A DNA stretch of 64,000 bases from Corydoras sp. C115 (lineage: Eukaryota > Chordata > Actinopteri > Siluriformes > Callichthyidae): NCBI GenBank assembly GCA_019802505.1, contig JAFMOC010000449.1, forward strand, positions 135,001 to 199,000, in the 5' to 3' direction. The position numbers and the translations under genes are program-made. Numbering within the stretch: position 1 is the stretch's first letter; each line of letters starts with the position of its first letter. The notes beneath the pieces were generated by a model. The model worked only from the letters and a program-made list of their open reading frames with translations. It was not told where the DNA came from and ran no database searches. Below are positions 46,231-60,142 of the stretch, piece after piece.

Positions 46231-47040
46231 TATTAATATTAATATGAAATATTTATATGCTTAATATGAAAATGAGTACTTTCCTTTTGGAGTGCATGTT
46301 CATAAATACAGTAGTAGAGAGTACTAATGAAGAGTAAAAAAATAGTGAAGTTTGGTTTTTCTAGGTTACTGTTTTAAAACATTAGCCATGTTAAGCCAAT
46401 TCCTTATAATGGGTTTAAATGGGAGGAAAAAAGGCTTAATATGAAAATTATTACTTTCCTTTTGGAGTACAGGTTCATAATTCATTCATTCATTCATTAT
46501 CTTCCACTTTATCCTCTATTAGGGTCGCGGTGGGGTTCCCCATGCCCATCCAGGGGAGAACGTTTCGGGCGCTGGGCAGATAGACCCTAGGACAGGGATA
46601 TATATATCCATCGCTGGGCACACACTCACTCACACAGACACACTCTGTATGGGGCAATTTGGAGAACTCAATTGACTTGATCCATGTTTTTGGACTGTGG
46701 GAGGAAACCGGAGAACCCGGAGGAAACCCACGCGGACATGGGGAGAACATGGAAACTCCTCCCAGATGGGGATTCGAACCGGGAATCCCTAGTGCTGAGA
46801 GGCGGACGTGCTAACCACTAATATTAATACATTTGGTTTTAATACATTGAGTCATATTAAGCCAATCTATATAATGGGTTTGAATGGGAGAAATAAGACT
46901 CAATATGAATTTACTTATGATTACTTTCCTTTTGGAGTACATGTTCATAATTACTGTAGTAGAGAGTACTAATGAAGAGTAATAAATGAGTAAAGTTTGG
47001 TCTTTCTAGGTTGATGTTTTAAGACATTAAGCCACGTTAA
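46231..47040. repeat. Local tandem repeat (about 180 bp) interrupted by SINE-1 (minus, 46483-46820)
   Basis: TTACTTTCCTTTTGGAGT-type units begin near 46275, 46451 and 46930. GTAGTAGAGAGTACTAATGA occurs near 46310 and 46960. The middle unit is cut by the SINE-1 after GGTTCATAA. Confidence 0.8.
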
Positions 47041-47585
47041 GACGTTCTCACGTGGAGCTTTTTAGAATGTCCCCAGGTGCCGCATTATCTCAGTTTCACA
47101 TCCTGCACCCAGGATGTGGATCCCCTGTCTGCCCTCTCAGTTACACAAGCATATTCCCACATACAAAGTGCTCAGGAGTTGGTGACACTCTACAGTCTCC
47201 ATGGCTACTACAAACCTAGGAGTGGCCAAACAAGACTGCTGGGAGAGTCACCATGTTAAAGGCACAACAGGAGCTTCCTATTATTGTCACAACAGCCATG
47301 GCAGCCTCAGAGGAAAAAACACAAGAGTCTAATCACTTCACTGTAATTATATAAATGACTTTCTTAGACACAGTGAAAAGCTGAGTATTTAATATACATT
47401 TATTATGATAATGTTCCGGCATAATTCATTAAGAAATTTGTAAGTAATTACTAAAGAGACAAAAAGTATGATTTATTACTCGTATCTGTACACGCTGAAT
47501 GCTGTTTTATTTTATTGTACATTTAAATGGCTTTATTGATTGACTTTTTACTATTTAATTGGCTTGGTTTCATTAAAAAATGGGT
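47041..47585. other. Intergenic unique sequence
   Basis: 47060-47300 has higher complexity than its surroundings. A 60-codon frame has no recognisable domain. Function unknown. Confidence 0.35.
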
Positions 47586-48130
47586 AGGGTGGCAACGTGG
47601 CGTAGTGATTGGCATGTTTGCCTCTCAGCACTGGGGATCCAGGTTCGAATCCCAATCTGGGTGGAGTTTCCATGTTCTCCCCATGTCCACGTGGGTTTCC
47701 TCTGGGTTCTCCGGATTCCTCCCACAGTCCAAAAAACATGGATCAAGTCAAGTGAGTTCTCCAAATTGCACCATATAGAGTGTGAGTGAGTGTGTGCCCA
47801 GCGATAGATTGCGCCCTGTCCTGGGTGTATCTGCCCAGCGCCCGAAACGTTCTCCCCTGGTTAACATGTTTGCTTCTCAGCAGGTGGAGTTTCCATGTTC
47901 TCCCCGTGTCTTGTTGGGTTTCCTCTGGGGTATCTGGTTTCCTCCCACAGTCCAAAAACATGGCTTCAAGGTAAAATTGGCTGATCTAAAATTGCCCCAT
48001 ATAATTTACATGTGTGTTTGTGTGAGTGAGTGCATTGTCCTGGGTGTGCCTGCCCAGAACCTGAAACCTTCTGCCCTGGATGGGCAAGCAGAACCTCCCC
48101 ATGACCCTAGTTCCAGTCTAAGTGGAAAAT
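47586..48130 (+). repeat. Two joined SINE-1 copies, plus
   Basis: 47586-47860 (A box TGGCGTAGTGA, exact B box GGTTCGAATCC) is cut at TTCTCCCCTGG and joined to a second copy, 47861-48130, that lacks the B box and ends without GGATGG. Confidence 0.8.
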
Positions 48131-48901
48131 AGATAAGCTGAGAGTTTCATTTTTAAAAAGTGGGTAATTACCAAACAACAAAACTGCAAAAATAAACATG
48201 TGTTCAAAATTTCACCTGGACCCAGCCACTCATCTGCTCTAAAATTGGTCAGGTGAAATTGTCTAGTCAAGCCAATTGCCCCTATGCAGGATAGGACAAA
48301 GGAAGCATGATAAACATATAAAAGTACTGTCTATCAGACTAAATACACCGTTTTAGTTCAAGTACAAGCATTCAGAGCAATCGGGGCGATCTACTCTCAT
48401 TTTACTTATACTTTAGTTTCCTGACTACTGTGTATTGCTCTGTAAATAATAACAAATTAACCTGTGCTTTTCGTAATTTAAGCAAAACATGTATTAAGTT
48501 TTGACCAGAAACAATTGTCATTCGCTCAAGCAGCCAATTCTGCAAGCCAGTGCTAAAGAACCCAGATCAGGAATCCAAAGACGAGGCGGGAACTGATATG
48601 GAGAAAGGTAACCAACGCTACACGTGAATTCTAATATTAGCTTAGGTGTGGTATGTTTGCCTGTGGCGTCTACAAAGTCAGTCACTTTTAAACTGAGTTT
48701 TAGGAAAAGCATACTGAATCTAAGCCTGAGGTGGAGCCAACTATGTCTGTTCTAAGTAAAGCATCACCAACAAATGTCTCTTTTTATAATGATGCATTGT
48801 GTGCTGTGGTACATGTGGAGGTAGATATGTTGAATTTTGATAGTTTAAACATCAAGATGTGCCATAATTATTGTTGGCATGAAATATAGTATACATGGCA
48901 C

Positions 48902-48982
<81 letters not shown>
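48131..48982. other. Intergenic unique sequence, poly(A)/(TA)n at the end
   Basis: Single-copy to about 48900, then A-run 48904-48939 and (TA)n to 48981. No gene seen. Confidence 0.55.
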
Positions 48983-49532
<550 letters not shown>

Positions 49533-49544
49533 TAATAATAAACA

Positions 49545-49880
49545 TTCATTCATTCATTATCTTCTGCTTTATCCTATATTAGGGTCGTGGGGGGGTTCCC
49601 CATGCCCATCCAGGGGAGAACGTTTCGGGCGCTGGGCAGATACACCCAGGACAGGACGCCAATCTATCACTGGACACACACTCACTCACACAGACACAGT
49701 CTATATGGGGCAATTTGGAGCATTCAATTGACTTGATCCATGTTTTTGGACTGTGGGAGGAAACCGGAGAACCCACACGGACACGGGGAGAACTTGGAAA
49801 CTCTACCAGATTGGGATTCGAACCGGGAATCCCTAGCGCTGAGAGGCGAACATGCTGACCACTAAGCCACCGTGCAGCCC
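49545..49880 (-). mobile_element. SINE-1 with target-site duplication, minus
   Basis: Flanked by TAATAATAAACA (49533-49544) and TAACAATAAACA (49881-49892), 11 of 12 identical. Near-complete body with the inverted B box GGATTCGAACC intact. Confidence 0.85.
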
Positions 49881-49935
49881 TAACAATAAACAGAATATTA
49901 AAAAATAATAATAATTAAAAAATTTGTTGTACAAT

Positions 49936-50003
49936 TGGGCAATTCAGAGCAAGCCGTTCACCTTGAATTCATGTTTTTGGACTGCTGGAGGAAATCAAAG
50001 AAC
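49936..50003 (-). repeat. SINE-1 variant fragment, minus
   Basis: CAATTCAGAGCAAGCC to GGACTGCTGGAGG, of the CCTTGAATTCATG subtype. Confidence 0.7.
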
Positions 50004-50160
50004 GTAGGTATTAGTTTAAAGTCTGCATCCTAGATTCCAGGATTCATCTTCATGTTTTGTTAGGGGAAGGGCTCTGATCAGCACAGTGAGTGAGGGTTGT
50101 GATAAGAATTAAGAACGCAGAGGATCTATTCCTGCCCTCAGGTGAGGATCACATGTTTGA

Positions 50161-50475
50161 GTGTACCGGGCGTCATTAGGAACCACGTGCAGGTTCTCTC
50201 TCTCTCTCCAATGGAGAATTTTGCATTGTGCAATACCTACCAATGCGCATGTGTCAAACTTTAATCCAACCGTGGCATCCCGGTGTATATTCTGTCCGAA
50301 CCCTGATACGCTGTTTCATGCTTTTTCTGATTGTATCAGGTTTCATAAACTTCCTGATTGGACAAACAGAGCTTTCTATTTGGAAATCCTGTCCAGCTGG
50401 GAAACATCCTGATGCTCTCAAACTGGTTAAAGCTTTGGTGGAATCTCGAGTTTAAGTTTAAGTTTAAGTTGAGTT
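50161..50475 (+). pseudogene. LINE (L1/Tx1-like) ORF2 C-terminal fragment, frameshifted
   Basis: One frame reads SLQWRILHCAIPTNAHVSNF, then RCIFCPNPDTLFHAFSDC, the C-x2-C-x7-H-x4-C pattern of the C-terminal zinc-finger-like region of fish L1/Tx1 elements. Near 50340 the homology moves to another frame (FINFLIGQTELSIWK, then LVKALVESRV), so the copy is frameshifted. It ends in a short TTTAAG repeat (50450-50470). The reverse transcriptase core is absent: a dead 5'-truncated insertion. Confidence 0.75.
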
Positions 50476-50522
50476 TTGGTTCTATATAGGTTCACTAAAT
50501 ATACCTGATTTTGAGATGAAGT

Positions 50523-50688
50523 GGGGGCGGCATGGTGGCTTAGTGGTTGGCATGTTCTCCTCTCAGCACTAGGGATTCCCGTTTCGAATCCCAATCTGGA
50601 TGGAGTTTCCATGTTCTCCCCGTGTCCACGTGGGTTTCCTCCGGGTTCTCCGGATTCCTCCCACAGTCCAAAAACATGGACTCAAGGC
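50523..50688 (+). repeat. SINE-1 5' half, plus
   Basis: GGGGCGGCATGG, A box TGGCTTAGTGG, B-box-like GTTTCGAATCC, cut after AAAACATGGACTCAAGG. Confidence 0.85.
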
Positions 50689-51780
<1,092 letters not shown>

Positions 51781-52048
51781 TATCTGAAAGTCAAATGTTG
51801 CTTGTGGGTTGTGGGAGCGTTCTCTCAGCGTCTCTCAGTGAACTTAATGAAACTCAGAGCAGCAGCTCGCAGCGGAACCGAACCCGGCGGTGTGTGCGGC
51901 CACACTAACTAAACAGCAGAACTCGGATATGTCTGCATTTCTCTGATTTGGGAGACTATCGAGTCGGGAAGTAAATGAACTCTGGGGTTCAAGGTGAAAT
52001 TTCGGGACCTCCGGCAATCAGTTTGCCCCACCGCCTGCAGGGCAACAG
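51781..52048 (+). other. Possible non-coding first exon (weak)
   Basis: Relatively GC- and CpG-rich sequence ending CAGGGCAACAG|GTGAGC, a good splice-donor context at 52049. Several in-frame stops, so it would be untranslated. No promoter motif is certain. Confidence 0.25.
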
Positions 52049-52494
52049 GTGAGCGCGCGCTGTTTACCATCAATACGCTTTCATAATAATTACACCTTTA
52101 ATTATACAGTTAATAAAGAAGATCAAGTTCGTGCCGACGAGGCGAACACTTTGACACTCGACTCTTTTATGTGTTGATGTTTGCAGTTGTCATGTTTTCA
52201 GGTTCGTGTCTGCGTTCTTCTGTATTGTCTTTAATAATAAGGTTTAAAAAATTACAATAGTAAAAATGTACAATCACTAACTTATTACTTATAATAAAAT
52301 AGTAAATACTTGCTATAAAAATAGTTTAAAATGGAATTACAGCTTGTATTGTGTTATTACCAAGTACTAAATATGTAATATATGTTTATAATATGTAAGG
52401 ATGTAAATATACTATAGTAAATGTATTACAAAATGTTTATCTTGTAGTTATATGGAAATTATGGAAATTGATTTGCTATTTTAAGCTCTATTTA
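52049..52494. other. A/T-rich intergenic sequence
   Basis: No gene or repeat recognised. Confidence 0.5.
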
Positions 52495-52656
52495 GAGTGG
52501 CAGCATGGTGGCGTTGTAGTTAGCACGTCCGCCACTGGCGCCATGGATCCGGGTTCGAATCTGATCCAACGTGGATGGAGTTTCCATGTTCTCCCCGTGT
52601 CTGCTGGGGTTCCTCCCACCATTGCATTGGTTGCAATAAATTGCCCCTATGTAATA

Positions 52657-52687
<31 letters not shown>

Positions 52688-53076
52688 GTTTGGGTGATCC
52701 AGCAATAGATTGGTGTCCTGTCCAGGGTGTAACTGCCCAGCGCCTGAAACGTTCTCCCCTGGATGGGCATGGGAACCCCCCACCACCACCACCACGACCC
52801 TAGTAGAGGATTAAGCCTAAATTAACGATAAGCTCTATTAAAATAAATGAAGCATTACTAAAGCACTAGTGTGTTTAATAATTGTCTAAACGTTGTTGTG
52901 GATTTCTGTAGCTGGAATTATTAAATATGTATTTAAATGAAAACAGCTGCGATAGATTGGCGTCCTGTCCTGGGTGTATCTGCCCAGCGCCCGAAACGTT
53001 CTCCCCTGGATGGGCATGGGGAACCCCACCGCGACCCTAATAGAGGATAAAGCGGAAGATAATGAATGAATGAATA
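52495..53076 (+). repeat. SINE-1 diverged copy and tail fragment, plus
   Basis: 52495-52817 (A box TGGCGTTGTAG, exact B box GGTTCGAATCT-like, internal (TG)n) and 52949-53076 (GCGATAGATTGGCG to the GAATGAATGAAT tail). Confidence 0.8.
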
Positions 53077-53508
53077 AATTAAAACAGCCATGTGAAGAGC
53101 CCTGCAACATTAGGACAGTTTTAAGGCTAACTGTTGCCAGTTATTATAATATTATACGCAAATTAATAAAGCTATAGATGGTGCTACCAACAAATCTAAG
53201 CATGACCCTGTACATATAATTCACTAAATTGTCTGTCATAAGAATAATTTTATTATAGTATCTTTTATTAAATAATAACTTTTATTAAAGTCCTAAACTG
53301 TTTCAGTAGTTAGTTTCCCATAAAGGCATCCTGGAGCATCAGAAAGGTTCTAAAGTATTAATGGGTAATCCTTATAGTGTCAGCATTAAAATAACTGACT
53401 TATTGTAAGTCACGGTGACACAGGATTCCTCAAAATAGCTGTTATAAAATTATATTTAAAAATAATAATAACCTTGATAATAAAATGCAAAAATTGGGGA
53501 CAGTATAA

Positions 53509-53550
<42 letters not shown>

Positions 53551-53569
53551 CACTGTTTATGGGGTTATT
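53077..53569. other. A/T-rich intergenic sequence with (TTA)n
   Basis: (ATT)n 53507-53550. No gene seen. Confidence 0.55.
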
Positions 53570-54196
53570 GCGTACACCCTGGACAGGGCGCCAATCTATC
53601 GCTGGGTATACACTCACTCACACAGACAATCACATATTATATGGGGCAATTTGGTAATTTAGAGCATTCCATTTACCTTCAATGCATGTTTTTGGACTGT
53701 GGGAGGAAACCGGAGAACCCGGAGGAAGCCCACATGGACACAGGGAGAACATGGAAACTCCACCCAGATCGGTATTCGAACCGGGAATCCCTAGAGCTGA
53801 GAGGAGAACATGCCAACCACTAAGCCTCCATGCCGCCCGATTTACAGGGCATGTTATTTTAAATAGCTAGTTACATCATTTTTGAAAATACAATACACGA
53901 AAATTGTTTCATAGAAGTTTTACATATATTCTGGGTGGAGTTTCCATGTTCTCCCCGTGTCCATGTGGGTTTCCTCTGGGTTCTCCGGTTTCCTCCCACA
54001 GTCCAAAAACATGGATCAAGGTGAATTGAATTCTAGAGTAAATCTATAGAGTGTGTATGTGTGAGTGTGTGCCCAGTGATAGATTGGCGCCCTGTCCTGG
54101 GTGTATCTGCCCAGCGCCCGAAACGTTCTCCCCTGGATGGGCATGGGGAACCCCCCACGACTCTAGTAGAGGATAAAGCTGAAGATAATGGATGGA
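53570..54196. repeat. SINE-1 minus copy then plus copy
   Basis: Minus 53570-53838 (tail missing, ends at CATGCCGCCC) and headless plus 53929-54196, head to head about 90 bp apart. Confidence 0.85.
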
Positions 54197-54500
54197 TAGT
54201 AGTTACAGGGAATGTGCATTCATTACAGATGTCATATTGTAAGCTCCCCCTCAACGAACTGCTAATAATTATTATACAGTGCTGCGTTATTATAATAAAC
54301 ACATCAATAACCAATCAGTTTAAAAACCATGATGTACGGCTTCGGCTCCAGGGCTTTTATTTTTACAGCAGTGGGTTGTTCAGGTTGGATGTGTACCTGC
54401 TGACAGTGTTTACAGTCTCATAGGTAGTAGGCGGGGTTAAGCAAAACTGTAAAAGTTTTCAAAGCATGCTCGTGTCTGGTTTTGTAAACTTTTAGCCATT

Positions 54501-54548
<48 letters not shown>

Positions 54549-54717
54549 CTCACACTGATCTGATGCCAAACCAGCTTTTCATGCTTTTCGGGAAAATGCA
54601 CTTGTGTTTGCCATAAAACATTTATGTATACAGCCGTCAGAACATCGCTCAGTGTTAGTACTAAGGGGAAGACGTCGCATCCAAAGATTCCCAATGACCA
54701 CCATGTTTGGATCAACT
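54197..54717. other. Intergenic unique sequence with (TG)n
   Basis: (GT)n 54502-54545. No gene seen. Confidence 0.55.
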
Positions 54718-54729
54718 AAGTTGTGTGTA

Positions 54730-55053
54730 GGGCGGCACGGTGGCTTAGTGGTTAGCATGTTCTCCTTTCAGCACTAGGGATTCCCGGTTCCAATCCCCAT
54801 CTGGGTGGAGTTTCCATGTTCTCCCCGTGTCCGCGTGGGTTTCCTCCGGGTTCTCCGCTTTCCTCCCACAGTCCAAAAACAAGGATCAAGGTCAATTGAA
54901 TTCTCCAAATTGCCCCATATAGAGTGTGTTTGTGTGAGTGAGTGTGTGTCCAGTGAGAGATTGGCACCCTGTCCTGGGTGTATCTGCCAGTTCTCCCCTG
55001 GATGGACATAGGGAACCCCCCTGTGACTCTAGTGGAGGACAATGGATGGATGG
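54730..55053 (+). mobile_element. SINE-1 reference copy with perfect 12-bp target duplication, plus
   Basis: AAGTTGTGTGTA at 54718-54729 and 55054-55065. Head GGCGGCACGG, A box TGGCTTAGTGG (54741-54751), B box GGTTCCAATCC (54786-54796, one mismatch from GGTTCGAATCC). The body has TTTCCTCCGGGTTCTCC and CTGTCCTGGGTGTATCTGCC, and the tail is ACAATGGATGGATGG. The tRNA-like promoter and target duplication identify the family as a Pol III SINE moved by LINE machinery. Confidence 0.92.
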
Positions 55054-55085
55054 AAGTTGTGTGTAAGGTTTAGGAATACCAAAAA

Positions 55086-55308
55086 TGCAGGACAGGGCGT
55101 CTATTAATTTATCTATACACACTCACTCAGACAGACACACTCTATATGGGGCAATTTGGAGAATTCAATTGACCTTGATCCATGTTTTTGGACTGCGGGA
55201 GGAAACCGGAGAACCCGATGGAAACCCACACGGACACGGGGAGAACATGGAAACACCCAGATCGGTATTCGAACCGGGAATCCCTAGGGCTGAGAGGAGA
55301 ACATGCTA
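55086..55308 (-). repeat. SINE-1, tail missing, minus
   Basis: GCAGGACAGGGCGTC to AGGAGAACATGCTA. It faces the copy at 54730-55053 tail to tail. Confidence 0.85.
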
Positions 55309-55819
55309 GGTAAACAGGTAGATAGCCTTAAAGGCCTATCCCGGCATTTATTTATTTATTACTTATTCTTAAACGTGTTGTTCCTCACGAATAACATCAT
55401 GAAAACCAAGGTGAAAAGCGAAAGTCAGGCTACATTTGGTTTAACAAATGTTTCAGTATAAATGCAAATCGGGATCTGAACGTGACGACCTGGCGACACG
55501 TGCACGTGCAAGTCAGCCAGCCTACGAGAGGTCATCAGTGCTGTGATACAGGGCAGGTTCAGCCACACTGCGCTCCGTGTTTATGGTTAAAGACGGGTTC
55601 CCTCTGGGGGATCAACTGTGCTGATACGAACAGAACGCCCTGCTGACGAGCGCCGTTTGTTTTGTCTGTTTAGCTGCCAATTAGCCGGAGTGCACCGTCT
55701 CCAGAGGGCTTGTAATAAACTATGCTATAGTAACGGACTCCGGGGAAACACACCTGCCCTACCTGTCTGAGGTAAGGAATAAAGTATAAAGGTATATAAG
55801 GTATAAAAAAGGTATATAC
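55309..55819. other. Unique intergenic island with a possible exon at 55674-55771
   Basis: More GC-rich than its surroundings. TTTGTCTGTTTAG (acceptor) and CTGTCTGAG|GTAAGG (donor) bound 98 bases with stops in all frames. It could be a non-coding or 5' UTR exon, or chance. Confidence 0.25.
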
Positions 55820-57164
55820 ACTATATGGGGCAATTTAGAGCATTTAATTTACCTTTAATCCATGTTTTTGGACTGTGGGAGGCAATTTGTTTAACTTAGT
55901 ATTGAGTTACAAATGACAAATGCATGAAATCATGTACGTCCACATTATATGGTGGTGAAGCCTGGGACGTTATTAAAGCTAAAAGTGTACACACACACAC
56001 ATAGGTCATTTCCAAATGACCTATGAGCATGTCTATGGTTCCCCATGCCCATCTAGAGAAGAACGTTTCAGGTGCTGGGTGGATGGCTTACTGGTAAGCA
56101 TGTTCTCCTCTCAGCGCTAGGGATTCCCGGTTCGAATCCCAATCTGGGTGTTTCCATGTGGAGTTTCCATGTTCTCCCCGTGTTCACGTGGGTTTCCTCC
56201 GGGTTCTCCGGTTTCCTCCCAAAGTCCAAAAACATGGATCAAGTCAATTGAGTTCTCCAAATTGCCCCATATAGAGTGTGTGTCTGTGTGAGTGACTGTG
56301 TGTCCAGTGATAGATTGGCGCCCCGTCCTGGGTGTATCTGCCCAGCCTGAATGGGCATGGGGAACCCCCCGTGACCCTATTAGAGGATAAAGATAGTGGC
56401 TGGATGGATTTTCTATAGTACCTAACTGCCAATGTTGCCTCCTTAGAAAACGACTAATAGTAACTTTGTATCTGTGTATTTTGGTTTCAAGCTTCATATA
56501 AATGAATTGAAAATTAACATCCGTGGGGGGGTTTTTCCCCATGCCCATCCAGGGGAGAACGTTTCGGGTGCTGGGCAGATACCCCCAGGACAGGACACCA
56601 ATCTATCTCTGGACACACACTCACTCACACACACACACTCTATATGGGGCAATTTGGAGAACTCAAATGACTTGATCCATGTTTTTGGACTGTGGGAGGA
56701 AACCGGAGAACCCGGAGGAAACCCACGTGGACACGGGGAGAACATTGAAACTCCACCAAGATTGGGATTCGAACATGGAATCCCTAGTGCTGAGAGAAGA
56801 ACATGCTAAACACAAAACCACTGTGCCGCCCCAAGGAAAATTATATTATATATATATATATGGGCGGCACGGTGGCTTAGTGGTTAGCATGTTCTCGTCT
56901 CAGAGTTTCCATGTTCTCCCCGTGTCCACGTGGGTTTCCTCCGGGTTCTCCGGTTTCCTCCCACAGTCGAAAAACATGGATCAAGTCAAATGAATTCTCA
57001 AAATTGCCCCATATAGAGTGTGTTTGTGTGAGTGAGTGTGTGTCCAGTGATAGATTGCCGTCCTGTCCTGGGTCTATCTGCCCAGCACCCGAAACGTTCT
57101 CCCCTGGATGGGCATAGGGAACCCCCCCGTGACCCTAATAGAGGATAAAGCGGAAGATAATGAA

Positions 57165-57168
<4 letters not shown>
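55820..57168. repeat. Five SINE-1 pieces in both orientations
   Basis: Minus fragment 55820-55882; minus fragment 56036-56078 abutting a plus copy 56082-56409 (exact B box GGTTCGAATCC); minus 56519-56833 (tail missing); plus 56863-57168 inserted next to a TA tract, with (TA)n to 57231 after it. Confidence 0.8.
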
Positions 57169-57231
<63 letters not shown>

Positions 57232-57238
<7 letters not shown>

Positions 57239-57691
57239 TAGTGTTAATATCAGTAAAACGTCATCAATAAATGAATAGGTTGAAAAGGTTCTTGTGGTGA
57301 CCATGGGCTACACCATGAGCTTGTAGTTTATCTAGGTAAACTCACGGCAATGTAGTCGACTGTTGCAGGTTTGGCGGGAGAGTCTTAAGTAGCTCTGCGC
57401 TGACGTGGAGCTCTCACCCCTAAAAGCAAATATTTGTCATGGTGTTAAACAAAACGCTAATGGATCATTTTTCGAAATGGGAAACACAACGTGTTAACAC
57501 GGTGCCACGGCACAGACGATCTCTGAGGTGATAGAGCAGTGGATTAACGGACAATGAAAAAGCCAAACAAACACAATCTTATATAAAATAAAATTAAATA
57601 AAGAAATAAAATTGATTTGTAATTTCAAATATTCAAAAGATTTTTGCAAAGTAGCAAATATTTATTTCTAATTTATGAATTAAAAAAAATA
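57232..57691. other. A/T-rich intergenic sequence
   Basis: No gene or repeat recognised. Confidence 0.5.
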
Positions 57692-58705
57692 GGCAACACT
57701 TTACCTAAATCAGGTATTCATAATGCATTATTAACACATTTATACAGCTTTATAAAGTACGTTATATGTTATAAAGTGTTATGGATACTTTATAAAACTT
57801 TAGAAAGTATGCTATATGTTATAAAGTGTTATGGATACTTTATAAATGTATTAGTGCATTTACACAGCTTTATAAAGTACGTTATATGTTATAAAGAGTT
57901 ATGGATAATTTATTAAGCTTTATAAAGTATGTTATATGTTATAAAGAGTTATGGATACTTTATAAAGCTTTATAAATGCATTATAAGTGCATTTATAAAG
58001 CTTTATAAGGTATGCTATATGTTATAAAGTGTTAAGGATACATTATAAAGCTTTATAAACGCATTTTTAAAGCTTTATAAGGTATGCTATATGTTATAAA
58101 GTGTTAGGGATACATTATAAAGCTTAATAAATGCATTTTTAAAGCTTTATAAGGTATGCTATATGTTATAAAGTGTTAAGGATACTTTATAAAGCTTTAT
58201 AAATGCATTATAAAAGCATTTATAAAGATTTATAAGGTATACTATATGTTATAAAGTGTTATGGATACTTTATAAAGCTTTATAAATGTATTATAAGTGC
58301 CTTTATAAAGTATTATAAAGTGTGCTATATGTTATAAAGTGTTAAGGATACATTATAAAGCTTTATAAATGGATTTATAAAGCTTTATAGGGTATGCTAT
58401 ATGTTATAAAGTATTAAGGATACTTTATAAAGCTTTATAGAGTATGCTACATGTTATAAAGTATTAAGGATACTTTATAAAGCTTAATAAATACACTATA
58501 GGTGCATTTATAAAGCTTTATAAAGTATGCTTTATGTCATAAAGTGTTATGGATACATTATAAGGTTTTATAAATGCACGTTATAAATGCTTTATAAAGT
58601 ACGTTATATGTTATTAGTGTATTATGAGTGTTAAGGATACATTATAAAGCTTTATAAATGCACTTATAATGCATTATTAATACCGGCTTCATAAAAAGTG
58701 TCACC
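57692..58705. mobile_element. TIR element filled by an A/T-rich minisatellite
   Basis: Left end GGCAACACTTTAC and right end AAAAAGTGTCACC are near-inverted repeats. Between them are about 12 units built from TATATGTTATAAAGTGTTA, GGATACTTTATAAAGC and TTTATAAATGCATTATAAG, of 50-90 bp. No clear target duplication. The ends resemble fish non-autonomous elements beginning GGTAACACTTTA; the class is uncertain. Confidence 0.7.
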
Positions 58706-59074
58706 AAAATGTTTTTAAAGACAATGAAATTGAGCTTCATCATAAAGTTGGTCATGTAGAACATGTATTTGAAAGCAGAGTACTGCAGGCAGGCTGACCG
58801 GTGAGGGCTAAAGTCCGTGTGTACATCGGGGAATGCACGCTGGACGTTTCCCTGCCTCTGTTACAATGCCTGCACTTAACCGGTTACACCACATTTTATA
58901 TTTAACCAACAATTAGCGTTACAGAAGAGTCGTTTTTATTCTATTACCAACAAAGCCAAAGTATAGCCTCTCTGACATTTGTTTATTTTGCTCTTTGTTA
59001 GCTCCAAGGTGAACCAGTCATTATGTGTGTCAGGGTGCTTTACTCTAAGTTTAGGTTGCTGCTTAAAGGACACG
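58706..59074. other. Intergenic unique sequence
   Basis: No gene seen. Confidence 0.5.
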
Positions 59075-60142
59075 CCATCCATCCATCCATTATCTTCCAC
59101 TTTATCCTCTACTAGGGTCGCGAGGGGTTCCCCATGCCCATCCAGGGGAGAACGTTTCGGGCGCTGGGCAGATACACCCAGGACAGGGCGTCAATCTACT
59201 ATGTAATCACAAACACAGACATTCTATATGGGGCAATTTGTAGAATTCAGTTGACCTTGATCCATGTTTTTGGATTGTGGGAGGAAACCGGAGAACCTGG
59301 AGGAACCCCACGTGAACACGGGGAGAACATGGAAACTTCACCCAGATGGGGATTCGAACCAGGAATCCCTAGTGCTGAGAGGAGAACATGCTAATTACTA
59401 AGCCACCGTGCCACCACACCCAAGCACATATTTATTAAAAAGCATCATTAATTAACAGGAAATCTCATCTTATTGTCTTCCATTTAATCCTCTACTAGGG
59501 TCAAGGGGGGGGTGGCCCATCCAGGGGAGAACGTTTGGGGCGCTGGGCAGATACAACCAGACCAGGGTGCCAATCCATTGCCGGGCACACACGGAATATA
59601 GGTGGAATTTAGAGCAGCCGATTCACCTTGAATCCATGTTTTTGGAGAACCCAGAGAACATGAAATCTGCCCATCCAGGGGAGAACGTCTCGGGCGCTGG
59701 GCAGATACACCCAGGACAGGACGCCAATCTATCACTGGACACACACTCACTCACACAGACACACTCTATATAGGGCAATTTGGAGAATTCAGTGGACCTT
59801 AATCCATGTTTTTGGACTGTGGGAGGAAACCAGAGAACCCGGAGCAAACCCACGTGGACACGGGGAGAACATGGAAACTCCTCCTAGATCGGGATTTAAT
59901 TAAATAGTGTAATGTTGATTCAAGCAATTAAAGACAACCTATGTTAATTTATAATTTCCATCCATCCATTATCTTGGATGGATGGAAATTATAAATGAAA
60001 TAGGGGAGGAAACCGGAGAACCTGGAGGAAACCCACGTGGACACGGGGAGAACATGGAAACTCCACCAGATGGTGATTCGAAATCGGGAATTTCTAGCGC
60101 TGAGAGGAGAACATGCTAACCACTAAGCCACCGTGCCACCCG
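59075..60142 (-). repeat. SINE-1 cluster, minus
   Basis: 59075-59415 (full), 59473-59669 (variant with TTGGGGCGCTGGGCAG), 59671-59897 and 59957-60142. The last begins with a perfect hairpin (59947-59996), then skips to the GGAGGAAACCGG segment. Confidence 0.8.

Noticed and set aside
54741..54796. tRNA gene at the SINE head
   Set aside because: A and B boxes are present, but the spacing and flanks do not give a full cloverleaf with acceptor stem; this is the SINE promoter.
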